Below are positions 1 to 6,992 of a DNA stretch of 64,000 bases, in pieces. Position 1 is the first letter of the stretch. Each line of letters starts with the position of its first letter. This DNA is from Saccharopolyspora soli (lineage in GTDB: Bacteria > Actinomycetota > Actinomycetes > Mycobacteriales > Pseudonocardiaceae): positions 1 to 64,000 of the forward strand of contig NZ_JALBWV010000003.1 of NCBI RefSeq assembly GCF_022678645.1, written 5' to 3'. Under the pieces are notes generated by a model that saw only the letters and a list, made by a program, of their open reading frames with translations, was not told where the DNA came from and did no database searches. The position numbers and the translations under genes are program-made.

Positions 1-76
1 TTGGTACCGCCGCCCCGGCCTGCTCGCCGGTATCGCCCTCATCCTCATCATCGCCCTCAACATCATCTTCGGCTGA
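1..76 (+). CDS. C-terminal end of a small membrane protein (partial)
   Basis: An open frame enters from the left edge (reading from base 2) and stops at TGA 74-76. The visible residues end in GLLAGIALILIIALNIIFG, a hydrophobic stretch that looks like a final transmembrane helix with almost no tail. The next gene starts 12 bases downstream on the same strand, so the two are probably co-transcribed. Too little is visible to name a family. Confidence 0.55.
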   Translation, partial: WYRRPGLLAGIALILIIALNIIFG

Positions 77-88
77 CAAGGAAGCGAC

Positions 89-340
89 ATGGCCAAGAAC
101 CGGGGCACCGCGGGTGCCTTCGACATCCGATCGATAATCGGGCTGCTGTTCGGCATCTACGGTCTGGTGCTCATCGCGGTCGGCATCACGGATGGTGCGG
201 CGGAGATCGAGAAGTCCAGCGGCATCAACATCAATCTCTATTCCGGCATCGGAATGCTCGCCTTCGCCGTGGTGCTCGTTCTTTGGGCCCGGCTGCGTCC
301 CATCGCCGTCCCAGCCGCGGACGAGACGTCGGAATCCTGA
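89..340 (+). CDS. Small two-helix membrane protein, function unknown
   Basis: An 83-residue protein starting at ATG 89 with a purine-rich site (AAGGAAG) just upstream. Two hydrophobic segments are visible, about residues 15-35 (IIGLLFGIYGLVLIAVGI) and 51-70 (YSGIGMLAFAVVLVLWARL). They are separated by a short polar loop and followed by an acidic tail. It follows the partial membrane protein by 12 bases. I do not recognise a characterised family. The layout suggests a small integral membrane protein of the actinomycete inner membrane. Confidence 0.6.
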   Translation: MAKNRGTAGAFDIRSIIGLLFGIYGLVLIAVGITDGAAEIEKSSGININLYSGIGMLAFAVVLVLWARLRPIAVPAADETSES

Positions 341-514
341 TCCGACGTTCGATGTGGACGCCTCGCAGGCGAGGCGTGACCGATGCCAGCCGGGAGAGTT
401 CGCCGAACCCCGAACGGCCGAACTCTCCCGGCCACCATCCGCGGCGACCGGGAGGGAGGACGAATTCCTACCAGCTGCTCCAACCCCGAAAGAGTGCGGT
501 AAGGAAAGGATTTG

Positions 515-1966
515 ATGATGAGCCGAAAACCTTCGGCCAAGAAGCGAACGGCGCTGATCGCGGCCTCGACCGTGCTGCTCACCGCGGCCACCACCACCGG
601 CGTGCTCGCGCAACAGGGGCTTGCCGCGCCGACCGTCGGTGTCTGGGTCACCACTGGTGATCAGAGCAAGCTCCTGCAGCAGGAGCCCAATGTGGAATTC
701 GGTCCGGACGACGGCTCGGAGACCACTGTGGACGTCGACGACACCGTCACCCACCAGACGATGGACGGGTTCGGCGCCTCGTTCACCGACTCCTCGGCCT
801 GGCTGGTCGCCAACGAGCTCGACCAGGCCCGCCGCGACGAACTGATGGCCAAGCTGTTCGCCCCGGACACCGGGATCGGGCTGAACATGGTCCGCCAGCC
901 GATGGGCGCCAGCGACTTCGCGGTCAACGGCGACTACACCTACGACGACACCTGCTGCGACCTGGGTGACTTCTCCATCGCGCACGACCAGGAATACATC
1001 ATCCCCGTGCTGCAGCAGGCCAAATCGCTCAACCCGGAGCTGAAGATCATGGGCACCCCGTGGAGCCCACCGGCCTGGATGAAGACCGGTGACTCGCTGC
1101 ACGGCGGTAGCCTGAAACCGGAGAGCCACGGCGTGTTCGCCGACTACTTCGTCAAGTACGTCCAGGCATACGCTGCCGAGGGACTGCCGATCGACGCGAT
1201 CACCCTGCAGAACGAGCCGCACCACGAGACGACCGGTTATCCGTCGATGCGGATGGACTCCGGCGAGCAGGCCGACGTGCTCAAGAACGAGGTGGGGCCG
1301 AAGTTCGCGGAGAACGGCATCAACACCAAGATCCTCGCCTGGGACCACAACTGGAGCGAGTCGAACTACCCGATCGAAGTGCTCAACGACCCGGCGGCCA
1401 AGCAGTACGCGGCGGGCTCGGCGTTCCACTGCTACGAAGGTGACGTCGGCGCGCAGAACGAGGTCCAGCAGGCGCACCCGGACAAGGGGCTCTGGTTCAC
1501 CGAGTGCTCCGGCGGTGAGTGGTCGCCGGACTTCGCGGAGAACCTGAAGTGGCAGACCCAGAACCTGGTCATCGGCACCACCCGGAACTGGGCCAAGGGC
1601 GTCACCTTCTGGAACATGGCGCTGGACCAGAACCACGGGCCGACCAACGGCGGCTGCGCCGACTGCCGCGGCGTCGTGACCGTGGACACCAACAGCGGCG
1701 ACGTGGCCTACAACGTGGAGTACTACGTGCTGGGCCATGCGAGCAAGTTCGTCCGCCCCGGTGCGCAACGCATCGACTCCAGCAGCTTCAGCAACGACAT
1801 CGAGTCGGTCGCGTTCAAGAACCCGGACGGTTCGATCGCGGTCGTCGCGCTCAACGCTAGCGCGCAGGAGAAGACGTTCAAGGTGCGGCACAACGGGCAG
1901 TCGTTCCGCTACACGCTACCGGCCGGTGCGGTGGCGACGTTCACCTGGAGCGCCGCAGCGAGCTGA
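515..1966 (+). CDS. Secreted GH30-family glycoside hydrolase (glucosylceramidase / endo-beta-1,6-glucanase type)
   Basis: About 483 residues. TTG 512, ATG 515 and ATG 518 lie in tandem behind an AAGGAAAGG site at 501-509; ATG 515 is taken. A signal peptide spans roughly residues 1-38 (KKR, then a hydrophobic ALIAASTVLLTAATTTG). The catalytic pair of retaining clan-A GH30 enzymes is visible: the acid/base Glu in TLQNEPHH (about residue 234) and the nucleophile Glu in WFTECSGGEW (about residue 330). The opening motif MDGFGASFTDSSAW and a C-terminal beta-sandwich region are typical of GH30. It should hydrolyse beta-linked glucans or glucosylceramide-like glycosides outside the cell; the exact linkage cannot be read from sequence. 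A strong hairpin follows the stop. Confidence 0.88.
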   Translation: MMSRKPSAKKRTALIAASTVLLTAATTTGVLAQQGLAAPTVGVWVTTGDQSKLLQQEPNVEFGPDDGSETTVDVDDTVTHQTMDGFGASFTDSSAWLVANELDQARRDELMAKLFAPDTGIGLNMVRQPMGASDFAVNGDYTYDDTCCDLGDFSIAHDQEYIIPVLQQAKSLNPELKIMGTPWSPPAWMKTGDSLHGGSLKPESHGVFADYFVKYVQAYAAEGLPIDAITLQNEPHHETTGYPSMRMDSGEQADVLKNEVGPKFAENGINTKILAWDHNWSESNYPIEVLNDPAAKQYAAGSAFHCYEGDVGAQNEVQQAHPDKGLWFTECSGGEWSPDFAENLKWQTQNLVIGTTRNWAKGVTFWNMALDQNHGPTNGGCADCRGVVTVDTNSGDVAYNVEYYVLGHASKFVRPGAQRIDSSSFSNDIESVAFKNPDGSIAVVALNASAQEKTFKVRHNGQSFRYTLPAGAVATFTWSAAAS

Positions 1967-1980
1967 AACCGTGCCAGCAC

Positions 1981-2023
1981 CTGGAAGGCTCCGGTGGACC
2001 GTCGGTTCACCGGAGCCTTCCAG
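1981..2023 (+). terminator. Strong hairpin terminator after the GH30 gene
   Basis: A perfect 16-bp inverted repeat, CTGGAAGGCTCCGGTG (1981-1996) and CACCGGAGCCTTCCAG (2008-2023), with an 11-base loop, starts 14 bases after the GH30 stop. A T-rich stretch (tgcttttggtcttgttcttg) follows at 2031-2050. It sits between convergent genes and probably stops the GH30 transcript. Confidence 0.8.
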
Positions 2024-2050
2024 GCGTTAGTGCTTTTGGTCTTGTTCTTG

Positions 2051-2263
2051 AAGCGGCGAAGCCGCTTAGCCCACCCTCGCCACTTGCACCGCCGCGGGTT
2101 CTCAGGCGGTGCCGTGCGGGGACACCCCGCACCCCGAGTTATCTCGGGAGGACAGCCTCGACGTGGTGCATTTGGACATACATGATGTCGGGGATCCCGG
2201 ACCGAGAAGGCTTCTGAGGTTCCGCCACCCGCACCGCCATGCAGGACGAGTTCGAAGACAGGC
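2051..2263. repeat. Dispersed convergent-intergenic repeat, copy A (full)
   Basis: This stretch shares blocks with 41781-41971 and shorter parts with 6934-6985 and 13579-13613. Blocks include a small hairpin (AAGCGGC-GAA-GCCGCTT, 2051-2067), GCACCGCCGCGGGTTCTCAG (2086-2105), TACATGATGTCGGGGATCCC (2179-2198), and TCTGAGGTTCCGC with a tail ending GAGTTCGAAGACAGG (2213-2262). The tail ends directly beside the stop codon of the minus-strand P450 gene. No protein-coding signal is convincing: one minus frame carries a conserved peptide, but it may only mirror the DNA conservation. Confidence 0.75.
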
Positions 2264-2265
2264 TC

Positions 2266-3459
2266 TTACGACTTCGGTACCGCCACGACCATGTCGCGCA
2301 GTTCGTAGCCGCCGATCGCGTCGTTGAACGACACGCGTGGTGGTGTTTGCATCCGGACGTCCGGGAGGGCGAACAGCTTCTTGAGGAAGATCGCGGTCTC
2401 CATGATCGCGATGTTCGAACCGGGACACTTGTGCGCACCGTCGCCGAAGGACAGTCCGGGCGCGGATGCGTCGTTGAGCGGGCGCGCCGGGCACACCGCG
2501 AGCGGCTGGTCGCCCATCGCGTTCGGATCGGTGTTGGTCGCGCTGACCTGGATGTCGATGATCTCGCCGGTCGGGACCGTGACCGTTTCGCCATCCTCCG
2601 TCGGGAGTTCGACGGGCGCGGTGGTGCGACGCCGGAGATGCCCGACGACCGGTTCCAGCCGCAGCAGTTCGTGCAGGATCGCGAGCTGTTCGGGCTCCTC
2701 GGCCGCGCGGTAGCGGTCGAGCAGCGCGCTGTCGGTGAACAGGTGCCACGCGGCGAGGTTGACGAATTCGCGGGTGGTGACCATGCCCGCGGCGGCGAAG
2801 GTGATGCACTCGCCGAGGATTTCCGCCGACGAGCAACCCTCGTCGAGCAGGTGCGAGATCAGGTCGTCGCGCCGTTGCGCGCGACGCGCGCGGACGGCGG
2901 GCCGGACGTCCTTGAAGTAGATGCCGGACCAGTTGGTGGCCTGCCGCCAGATCCAGTAGAGACCGTTGAGGCTGGTGAAGCCCGGCTCGCCGAACTCCTC
3001 CGGGAAGAACCGCTCCAGCCGGTGGTCGAGGCCGGGACGGCTTTCGGTCAACCCGATCACCGCGCACGCCACCTCGATGGCCAGGTTGAAGCTCAGCTCC
3101 GACAGCTGCGCCTGCCCGGCGCCGCGGAGCTTGTCCAGCTGCTCCTCGGCGACGCGCTCCATGATCTCGCGGTAGCTCTCGTCGACGCGACGCGGTGTGA
3201 AGTACTTGGCGGTCTGCCGACGGTGCTCGCGGTGCTCCGGCCCGTCCCGGTACAGCACCGGACGTCGGATCTTGGCGGGCATCTTCTCGACCGTTTCCAC
3301 CCCGAGCCCGGCTTGCACGGTGTCGGTGCTGCGCAGCGCGGTACGCGCGGCGGCGTAGCTGCGGACCGCCCAGACCCCGTCGGAACCTCGGCTGACCGGG
3401 CAACCGTCCTCGGCTTCGCCACGATCGATCTTGCGTGCGTTCGTCGCGTCGGTCGACAT
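2266..3459 (-). CDS. Cytochrome P450
   Basis: A 397-residue soluble bacterial P450. The haem-binding loop FGDGAHKCPG is clear, with the thiolate Cys at about residue 345, and the ExxR motif appears as HELLRLEP (about 264-267). The oxygen-binding I-helix reads AAAGMVTTRE (about 222-231): the AGxxTT frame is kept, but the usual acidic residue before the Thr pair is Val. That alters the standard proton-relay position. The start at ATG 3459 is preferred to the upstream in-frame ATG 3498 because a GGAAAGGA site lies just before it. It is monocistronic and divergent from the kinase gene. No ferredoxin or reductase partner is adjacent, and the substrate cannot be inferred. Confidence 0.88.
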   Translation of the reverse strand: MSTDATNARKIDRGEAEDGCPVSRGSDGVWAVRSYAAARTALRSTDTVQAGLGVETVEKMPAKIRRPVLYRDGPEHREHRRQTAKYFTPRRVDESYREIMERVAEEQLDKLRGAGQAQLSELSFNLAIEVACAVIGLTESRPGLDHRLERFFPEEFGEPGFTSLNGLYWIWRQATNWSGIYFKDVRPAVRARRAQRRDDLISHLLDEGCSSAEILGECITFAAAGMVTTREFVNLAAWHLFTDSALLDRYRAAEEPEQLAILHELLRLEPVVGHLRRRTTAPVELPTEDGETVTVPTGEIIDIQVSATNTDPNAMGDQPLAVCPARPLNDASAPGLSFGDGAHKCPGSNIAIMETAIFLKKLFALPDVRMQTPPRVSFNDAIGGYELRDMVVAVPKS

Positions 3460-3696
3460 CTGCGGACCGGTCCTTTCCACAGCCGGGTGGTGGAGCATGA
3501 TCCACTTCTTCTAGCAGGTCGGGTGCTCCCGGCGCAGCAGTCGGTACCGGTTCGTAGCGGAAAGTTCACCAGTGACGGCTGGTGGTCGGGCGAATTCGGA
3601 CGGTCACCGCCAAACCCGCAGCGCTCGGGCCGTGCCGTGCCGCTGTGAGTCACCCAATAGTATGACGGCGATGTCGGTGCTGAGGAGTTGGGCACG

Positions 3697-5184
3697 GTGA
3701 AGTGGCAGTTCGGTCCATACCGGGTGGACGGGGTGATCGCGCGCGGCGGCATGGGTGAGATCCTCCGCGCGTACGACACCCGCCACGACCGCGTGGTAGC
3801 CCTGAAACTGCTCGCCCAGCACCTCGCCGCCGACGAGGAGTTCCGGGACCGGTTCAAGCGCGAGGCGCACGCCGCTGGACGGCTGCGCGAACCGCACGTC
3901 ATCCCGATCCACGCCTACGGCGAGATCGACGGTCGGCTCTACCTGGACATGCGGCTGGTCGAGGGCAGCGACGTCGGCTCGCTGCTGGCCGCCAGTGGCC
4001 CGATGCGCCCGGCGGACGCGGTGGCCGTGCTGGAGCAGGTCGCGCAGGCGCTGGACGCCGCGCACGAAGAGGGTCTGGTGCACCGGGACGTCAAACCGTC
4101 CAACATCCTGGTCAGCAACAGCGGATTCGCCTATCTCGTCGACTTCGGCATCGCCGCCTCGGTGCGCGCCACCGCCACGCTGACCTCCACCGGCTACACC
4201 GTCGGGACGCTCGCCTACATGGCACCGGAGCGGTTCGACGACAGCCCGATCGACCACCGCGTGGACGTGTACTCCCTGGCCTGCGTGCTGTACCAGTGCC
4301 TGACCGGTGCGAAGCCGTTCGCCGCGGACACCGCGGCGTCGCTGATCAACGCGCACCTCAACCACCCGCCACCGGTGCCGACCGCGGTGCGCGGCGACAT
4401 CCCGCGCGAGTTCGACCAGATCGTGGCGCGGGGTATGGCGAAGGCTCCCGCCGACCGCTTCGCCAGCGCTGGTGAATTGGCCAGGGCGGCACGGCAGGCG
4501 TTGACCAGTGTCACCCCAGTCCCGGCGCAGTTCGCGCCGACGCCGCAGGAGCCCAAGCGCGAGGGCAAGGCCGCCTGGGTGTACGTGCTGGCCGGGGTGG
4601 GCGTGGTCGGGGCAGTTGCCGGCGTGGTGGCCTTGGCCAGCACGATGAGCACGGAGCAGGGCCGCGCGATCCCGGCCGACGTGCCGTCGTCGTTGCAGGA
4701 GGCGCCAGGGTCGGTGTTGGCGCCACCCACTTCGCTGCCACCCACCATTGCGCCGCCGCCCCCACCGCCGAGCTCCGCGCCAGCGCCGCCGCCTGCCGAG
4801 GACACCGTCACGACGCCGAAGCCCGAACCCTCGGAACCAGCGGAGGATCCGGAGACACCGCCGCCGACGCCGGTGCAGACCAAGTGGTGCCAGTCGATCA
4901 CCTACGACAACGCCAGTCGCGGCACCGGTTGTTTCGAAGCGGTCGGCGACCACATCTTCGCGCACGACTCCAAGGCCGACGGGATGTGGATCAAGACCGT
5001 GACGCAGACCGACTACGGCCGAGCGGACGAGTGCCAGGACCTCAACAGCGAGGGCGGCCCGATCGACTGCAACCTGGACCTCAGCGAAAAGGGCCGAATC
5101 CGCTTCAAGGTCGAGCTCTGGGACTCGAAGACCAAGATCAGCGAAACGTCCTGGTCCAATTACGTCCCGATCAGCCAGACCTGA
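3697..5184 (+). CDS. Receptor-type Ser/Thr protein kinase (PknB-like) with C-terminal extracellular domain
   Basis: A 495-residue Hanks-type kinase. Visible motifs are the glycine-rich loop GVIARGGMGEIL (about 12-23), Lys in VVALKLL (about 37), catalytic HRDVKPSNIL (Asp about 131), DFGIA (about 149) and GTLAYMAPER. After the kinase domain comes one transmembrane helix (about 291-316, rich in Val, Ala and Gly), a Pro-rich linker (about 345-395), and a roughly 100-residue outer domain with spaced cysteines (WCQS, GTGCFE, DECQD, IDCNL) that looks disulfide-bonded. It lacks PASTA repeats, so the ligand is unknown. GTG 3697 was chosen over TTG 3688 because GAGGAG lies 9 bases before GTG. Confidence 0.88.
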   Translation: MKWQFGPYRVDGVIARGGMGEILRAYDTRHDRVVALKLLAQHLAADEEFRDRFKREAHAAGRLREPHVIPIHAYGEIDGRLYLDMRLVEGSDVGSLLAASGPMRPADAVAVLEQVAQALDAAHEEGLVHRDVKPSNILVSNSGFAYLVDFGIAASVRATATLTSTGYTVGTLAYMAPERFDDSPIDHRVDVYSLACVLYQCLTGAKPFAADTAASLINAHLNHPPPVPTAVRGDIPREFDQIVARGMAKAPADRFASAGELARAARQALTSVTPVPAQFAPTPQEPKREGKAAWVYVLAGVGVVGAVAGVVALASTMSTEQGRAIPADVPSSLQEAPGSVLAPPTSLPPTIAPPPPPPSSAPAPPPAEDTVTTPKPEPSEPAEDPETPPPTPVQTKWCQSITYDNASRGTGCFEAVGDHIFAHDSKADGMWIKTVTQTDYGRADECQDLNSEGGPIDCNLDLSEKGRIRFKVELWDSKTKISETSWSNYVPISQT

Positions 5185-5272
5185 CCAGCCTGGCATTGGT
5201 CGCGCGCCCAGCACGCGGATCTGCTCGGCGCCCGTTCGGCGCTGGCCAAGTCGTCGTCGGTCCCGTTAACCT

Positions 5273-5286
5273 ACCAAGCACTTGCT
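5273..5286. promoter_or_regulatory. KstR2-type operator upstream of fadD3
   Basis: ACCAAGCACTTGCT matches the published 14-bp KstR2 consensus AnCAAGnnCTTGnT at every fixed position. It lies directly before the Shine-Dalgarno site (GGAGGTGA, 5288-5295) of a FadD3-like gene, which belongs to the KstR2 regulon in mycobacteria. A TetR-family repressor bound here would block transcription until a ring C/D cholesterol catabolite CoA thioester appears. The regulator itself is not in the window. Confidence 0.75.
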
Positions 5287-5299
5287 TGGAGGTGATCGC

Positions 5300-6898
5300 G
5301 TGCCCGAGTACCAGCCGCTTACCATCCCCGCCGCCGTCCTCGCTGCCGCACAACGATTTCCGGCCAGGGATGCAGTTGTCGACGGCTCGGTGCGGATCAG
5401 TTTCGCCGAGCTGCTAGAACGGGTTCGGACCGTGGCGCGGGCCTTCATCGGCGTGGGCATCGGACCCGGTGACCGGGTTGCGCTGTGCGCACCGAACACC
5501 CACCACTGGGTCGTCGCCGCGCTCGGCGCGTTGTACGCGGGTGCGACGATCGTCCCGGTCAACACCCGGTTCACCGGCGCGGAAACCCTCGATGTGCTCC
5601 ATCGATCCGGTGCGCGTGCACTGGTGATCGCTGGGGAATTCCTCGGTGTCGACCGGCTCGCCGCGCTTCGTGCGGCTGCCGGGGAAAGCGGCCAGTCGCT
5701 CGACGAGTTGCGCACGATCATCCGCGTGCCGGTCGAAGGCGAAGTGCCGCCGGAAAGCGGTGTGTGGCGGTGGGATGACCTGGACTCGCTGGCGGCCGGG
5801 GTTTCGGCGCCGGAGGCCGATGCGCGGGCCGCGTCGGTCGGCCCGGACGATGTCAGCGACATCCTGTTCACCTCGGGCACGACCGGGCGCAGCAAAGGGG
5901 CGATGAGCGCGCACCGGCAGGCGATCGGGGTGGCTAGGTCCTGGGCCGAGCACGGCGGGTTGAGCAGCTCCGACCGGTACCTGGTGATCAACCCGTTCTT
6001 CCACAGCTTCGGCTACAAGGCCGGGATCCTGGCCTGCCTGCTGCGCGGCGCGACCATCCTGCCGCAGCGCACCTTCGACGTCCGCGAGGTGCTGCGGGTC
6101 GTCGAGTCCGCCGAGGTCACCGTGCTGCCGGGACCGCCCACGATCTACCAGGCCATGCTCGACCACCCGGAGCGCGCGAAGCGCGACCTGTCCAGCCTCC
6201 GGCTCGCGGTCACCGGCGCAGCGATCGTCCCGGTCGTGCTCGTCGAGCGGATGCAGCGGGAGCTCAGCTTCGACGCGGTGCTCACCGCCTACGGCCTGAC
6301 CGAAGCCGTGGTGGTGACGATGTGCAGTCCGGACGACGACGCCGAGACGGTCGCGCACACCTGCGGCCGGGCCGCAGCGGGCCTCGAGGTCCGCGTCAGT
6401 CGGGAGGACGACACCCCGCTGCCCGCGGGCGAACCGGGGGAGGTGCAGGTGCGCGGGCCGAACGTGATGCTGGGCTACCTCGACGACGAGACCGCGACCC
6501 GGCAGGCGATCGGAGCGGACGGCTGGCTGCACACCGGCGACATCGGCACCCTGGACGCCCGCGGCTACCTCACGATCACCGACCGGCTCAAGGACATGTA
6601 CATCTGCGGCGGCTTCAACGTCTACCCGGCCGAGGTCGAGCAGGTGCTCGCCCGGCTGCCAGGGGTAGCCGAGGTGGCGGTGGTCGGCGTGCCCGACGAA
6701 CGGCTGGGCGAGGTGGGCAAGGCATACGTCGTCGGTGCCCCGGATCTGTCCACTGAGGACGTGATGGCGCACTGCCGGGACCGGCTGGCGAACTACAAGC
6801 TGCCGCGCCACATCGAGTTCCGCGCGGAACTCCCGCACAACCCAGCCGGGAAGATCCTGAAACGCCTGCTGCGCGAAACCGGCCCCGGACATGCCTGA
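5300..6898 (+). CDS. fadD3: FadD3-like acyl-CoA synthetase (HIP-CoA ligase, steroid ring C/D degradation)
   Basis: A 532-residue AMP-forming ligase. The P-loop reads ILFTSGTTGRSKG, followed by INPFFHSFGYKAGILACL, TAYGLTEA, WLHTGDIG, DRLKDMYICGGFNVYPAE and a C-terminal NPAGKILKR with the catalytic Lys. From memory, stretches such as PNTHHWVVA, FGYKAGILAC, TVLPGPPTIYQ and VTGAAIVPVVLVERMQ match mycobacterial FadD3, which activates the indane-propionate left after removal of steroid rings A and B and the side chain. A KstR2-like operator sits just upstream, which supports that role. GTG 5300 follows GGAGGTGA by 4 bases. No other ring C/D genes (ipdAB, echA20) are nearby. Confidence 0.82.
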   Translation: MPEYQPLTIPAAVLAAAQRFPARDAVVDGSVRISFAELLERVRTVARAFIGVGIGPGDRVALCAPNTHHWVVAALGALYAGATIVPVNTRFTGAETLDVLHRSGARALVIAGEFLGVDRLAALRAAAGESGQSLDELRTIIRVPVEGEVPPESGVWRWDDLDSLAAGVSAPEADARAASVGPDDVSDILFTSGTTGRSKGAMSAHRQAIGVARSWAEHGGLSSSDRYLVINPFFHSFGYKAGILACLLRGATILPQRTFDVREVLRVVESAEVTVLPGPPTIYQAMLDHPERAKRDLSSLRLAVTGAAIVPVVLVERMQRELSFDAVLTAYGLTEAVVVTMCSPDDDAETVAHTCGRAAAGLEVRVSREDDTPLPAGEPGEVQVRGPNVMLGYLDDETATRQAIGADGWLHTGDIGTLDARGYLTITDRLKDMYICGGFNVYPAEVEQVLARLPGVAEVAVVGVPDERLGEVGKAYVVGAPDLSTEDVMAHCRDRLANYKLPRHIEFRAELPHNPAGKILKRLLRETGPGHA

Positions 6899-6933
6899 TG
6901 CCGGAGGACGGCGGCGCAACCGACACCGCCGCA

Positions 6934-6985
6934 GGTTGAGGTTCCGCCACTCGCACCGCCACGCAAAACGAGTTCGAAGACAGGA
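6934..6985. repeat. Dispersed convergent-intergenic repeat, copy C (partial)
   Basis: TTGAGGTTCCGCCACTCGCACCGCC followed by ACGCAAAACGAGTTCGAAGACAGG matches the last 50 bases of copy A at 2213-2262. It lies between the fadD3 stop and the Pnkp stop, in the same orientation relative to the minus-strand gene as the other copies, ending 8 bases from that stop codon. Confidence 0.7.
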
Positions 6986-6992
6986 CAAGGCG

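Noticed and set aside
2239-3648. 469-codon plus-strand frame antisense to the P450 gene
   Set aside because: Its product is low-complexity and charged, while the minus strand encodes a complete P450 with all motifs. It is a GC-third-position shadow.
3604-5214. 536-codon minus-strand frame across the kinase gene
   Set aside because: No recognisable motif and Arg/Gly-rich composition; the plus strand holds a full Hanks kinase.
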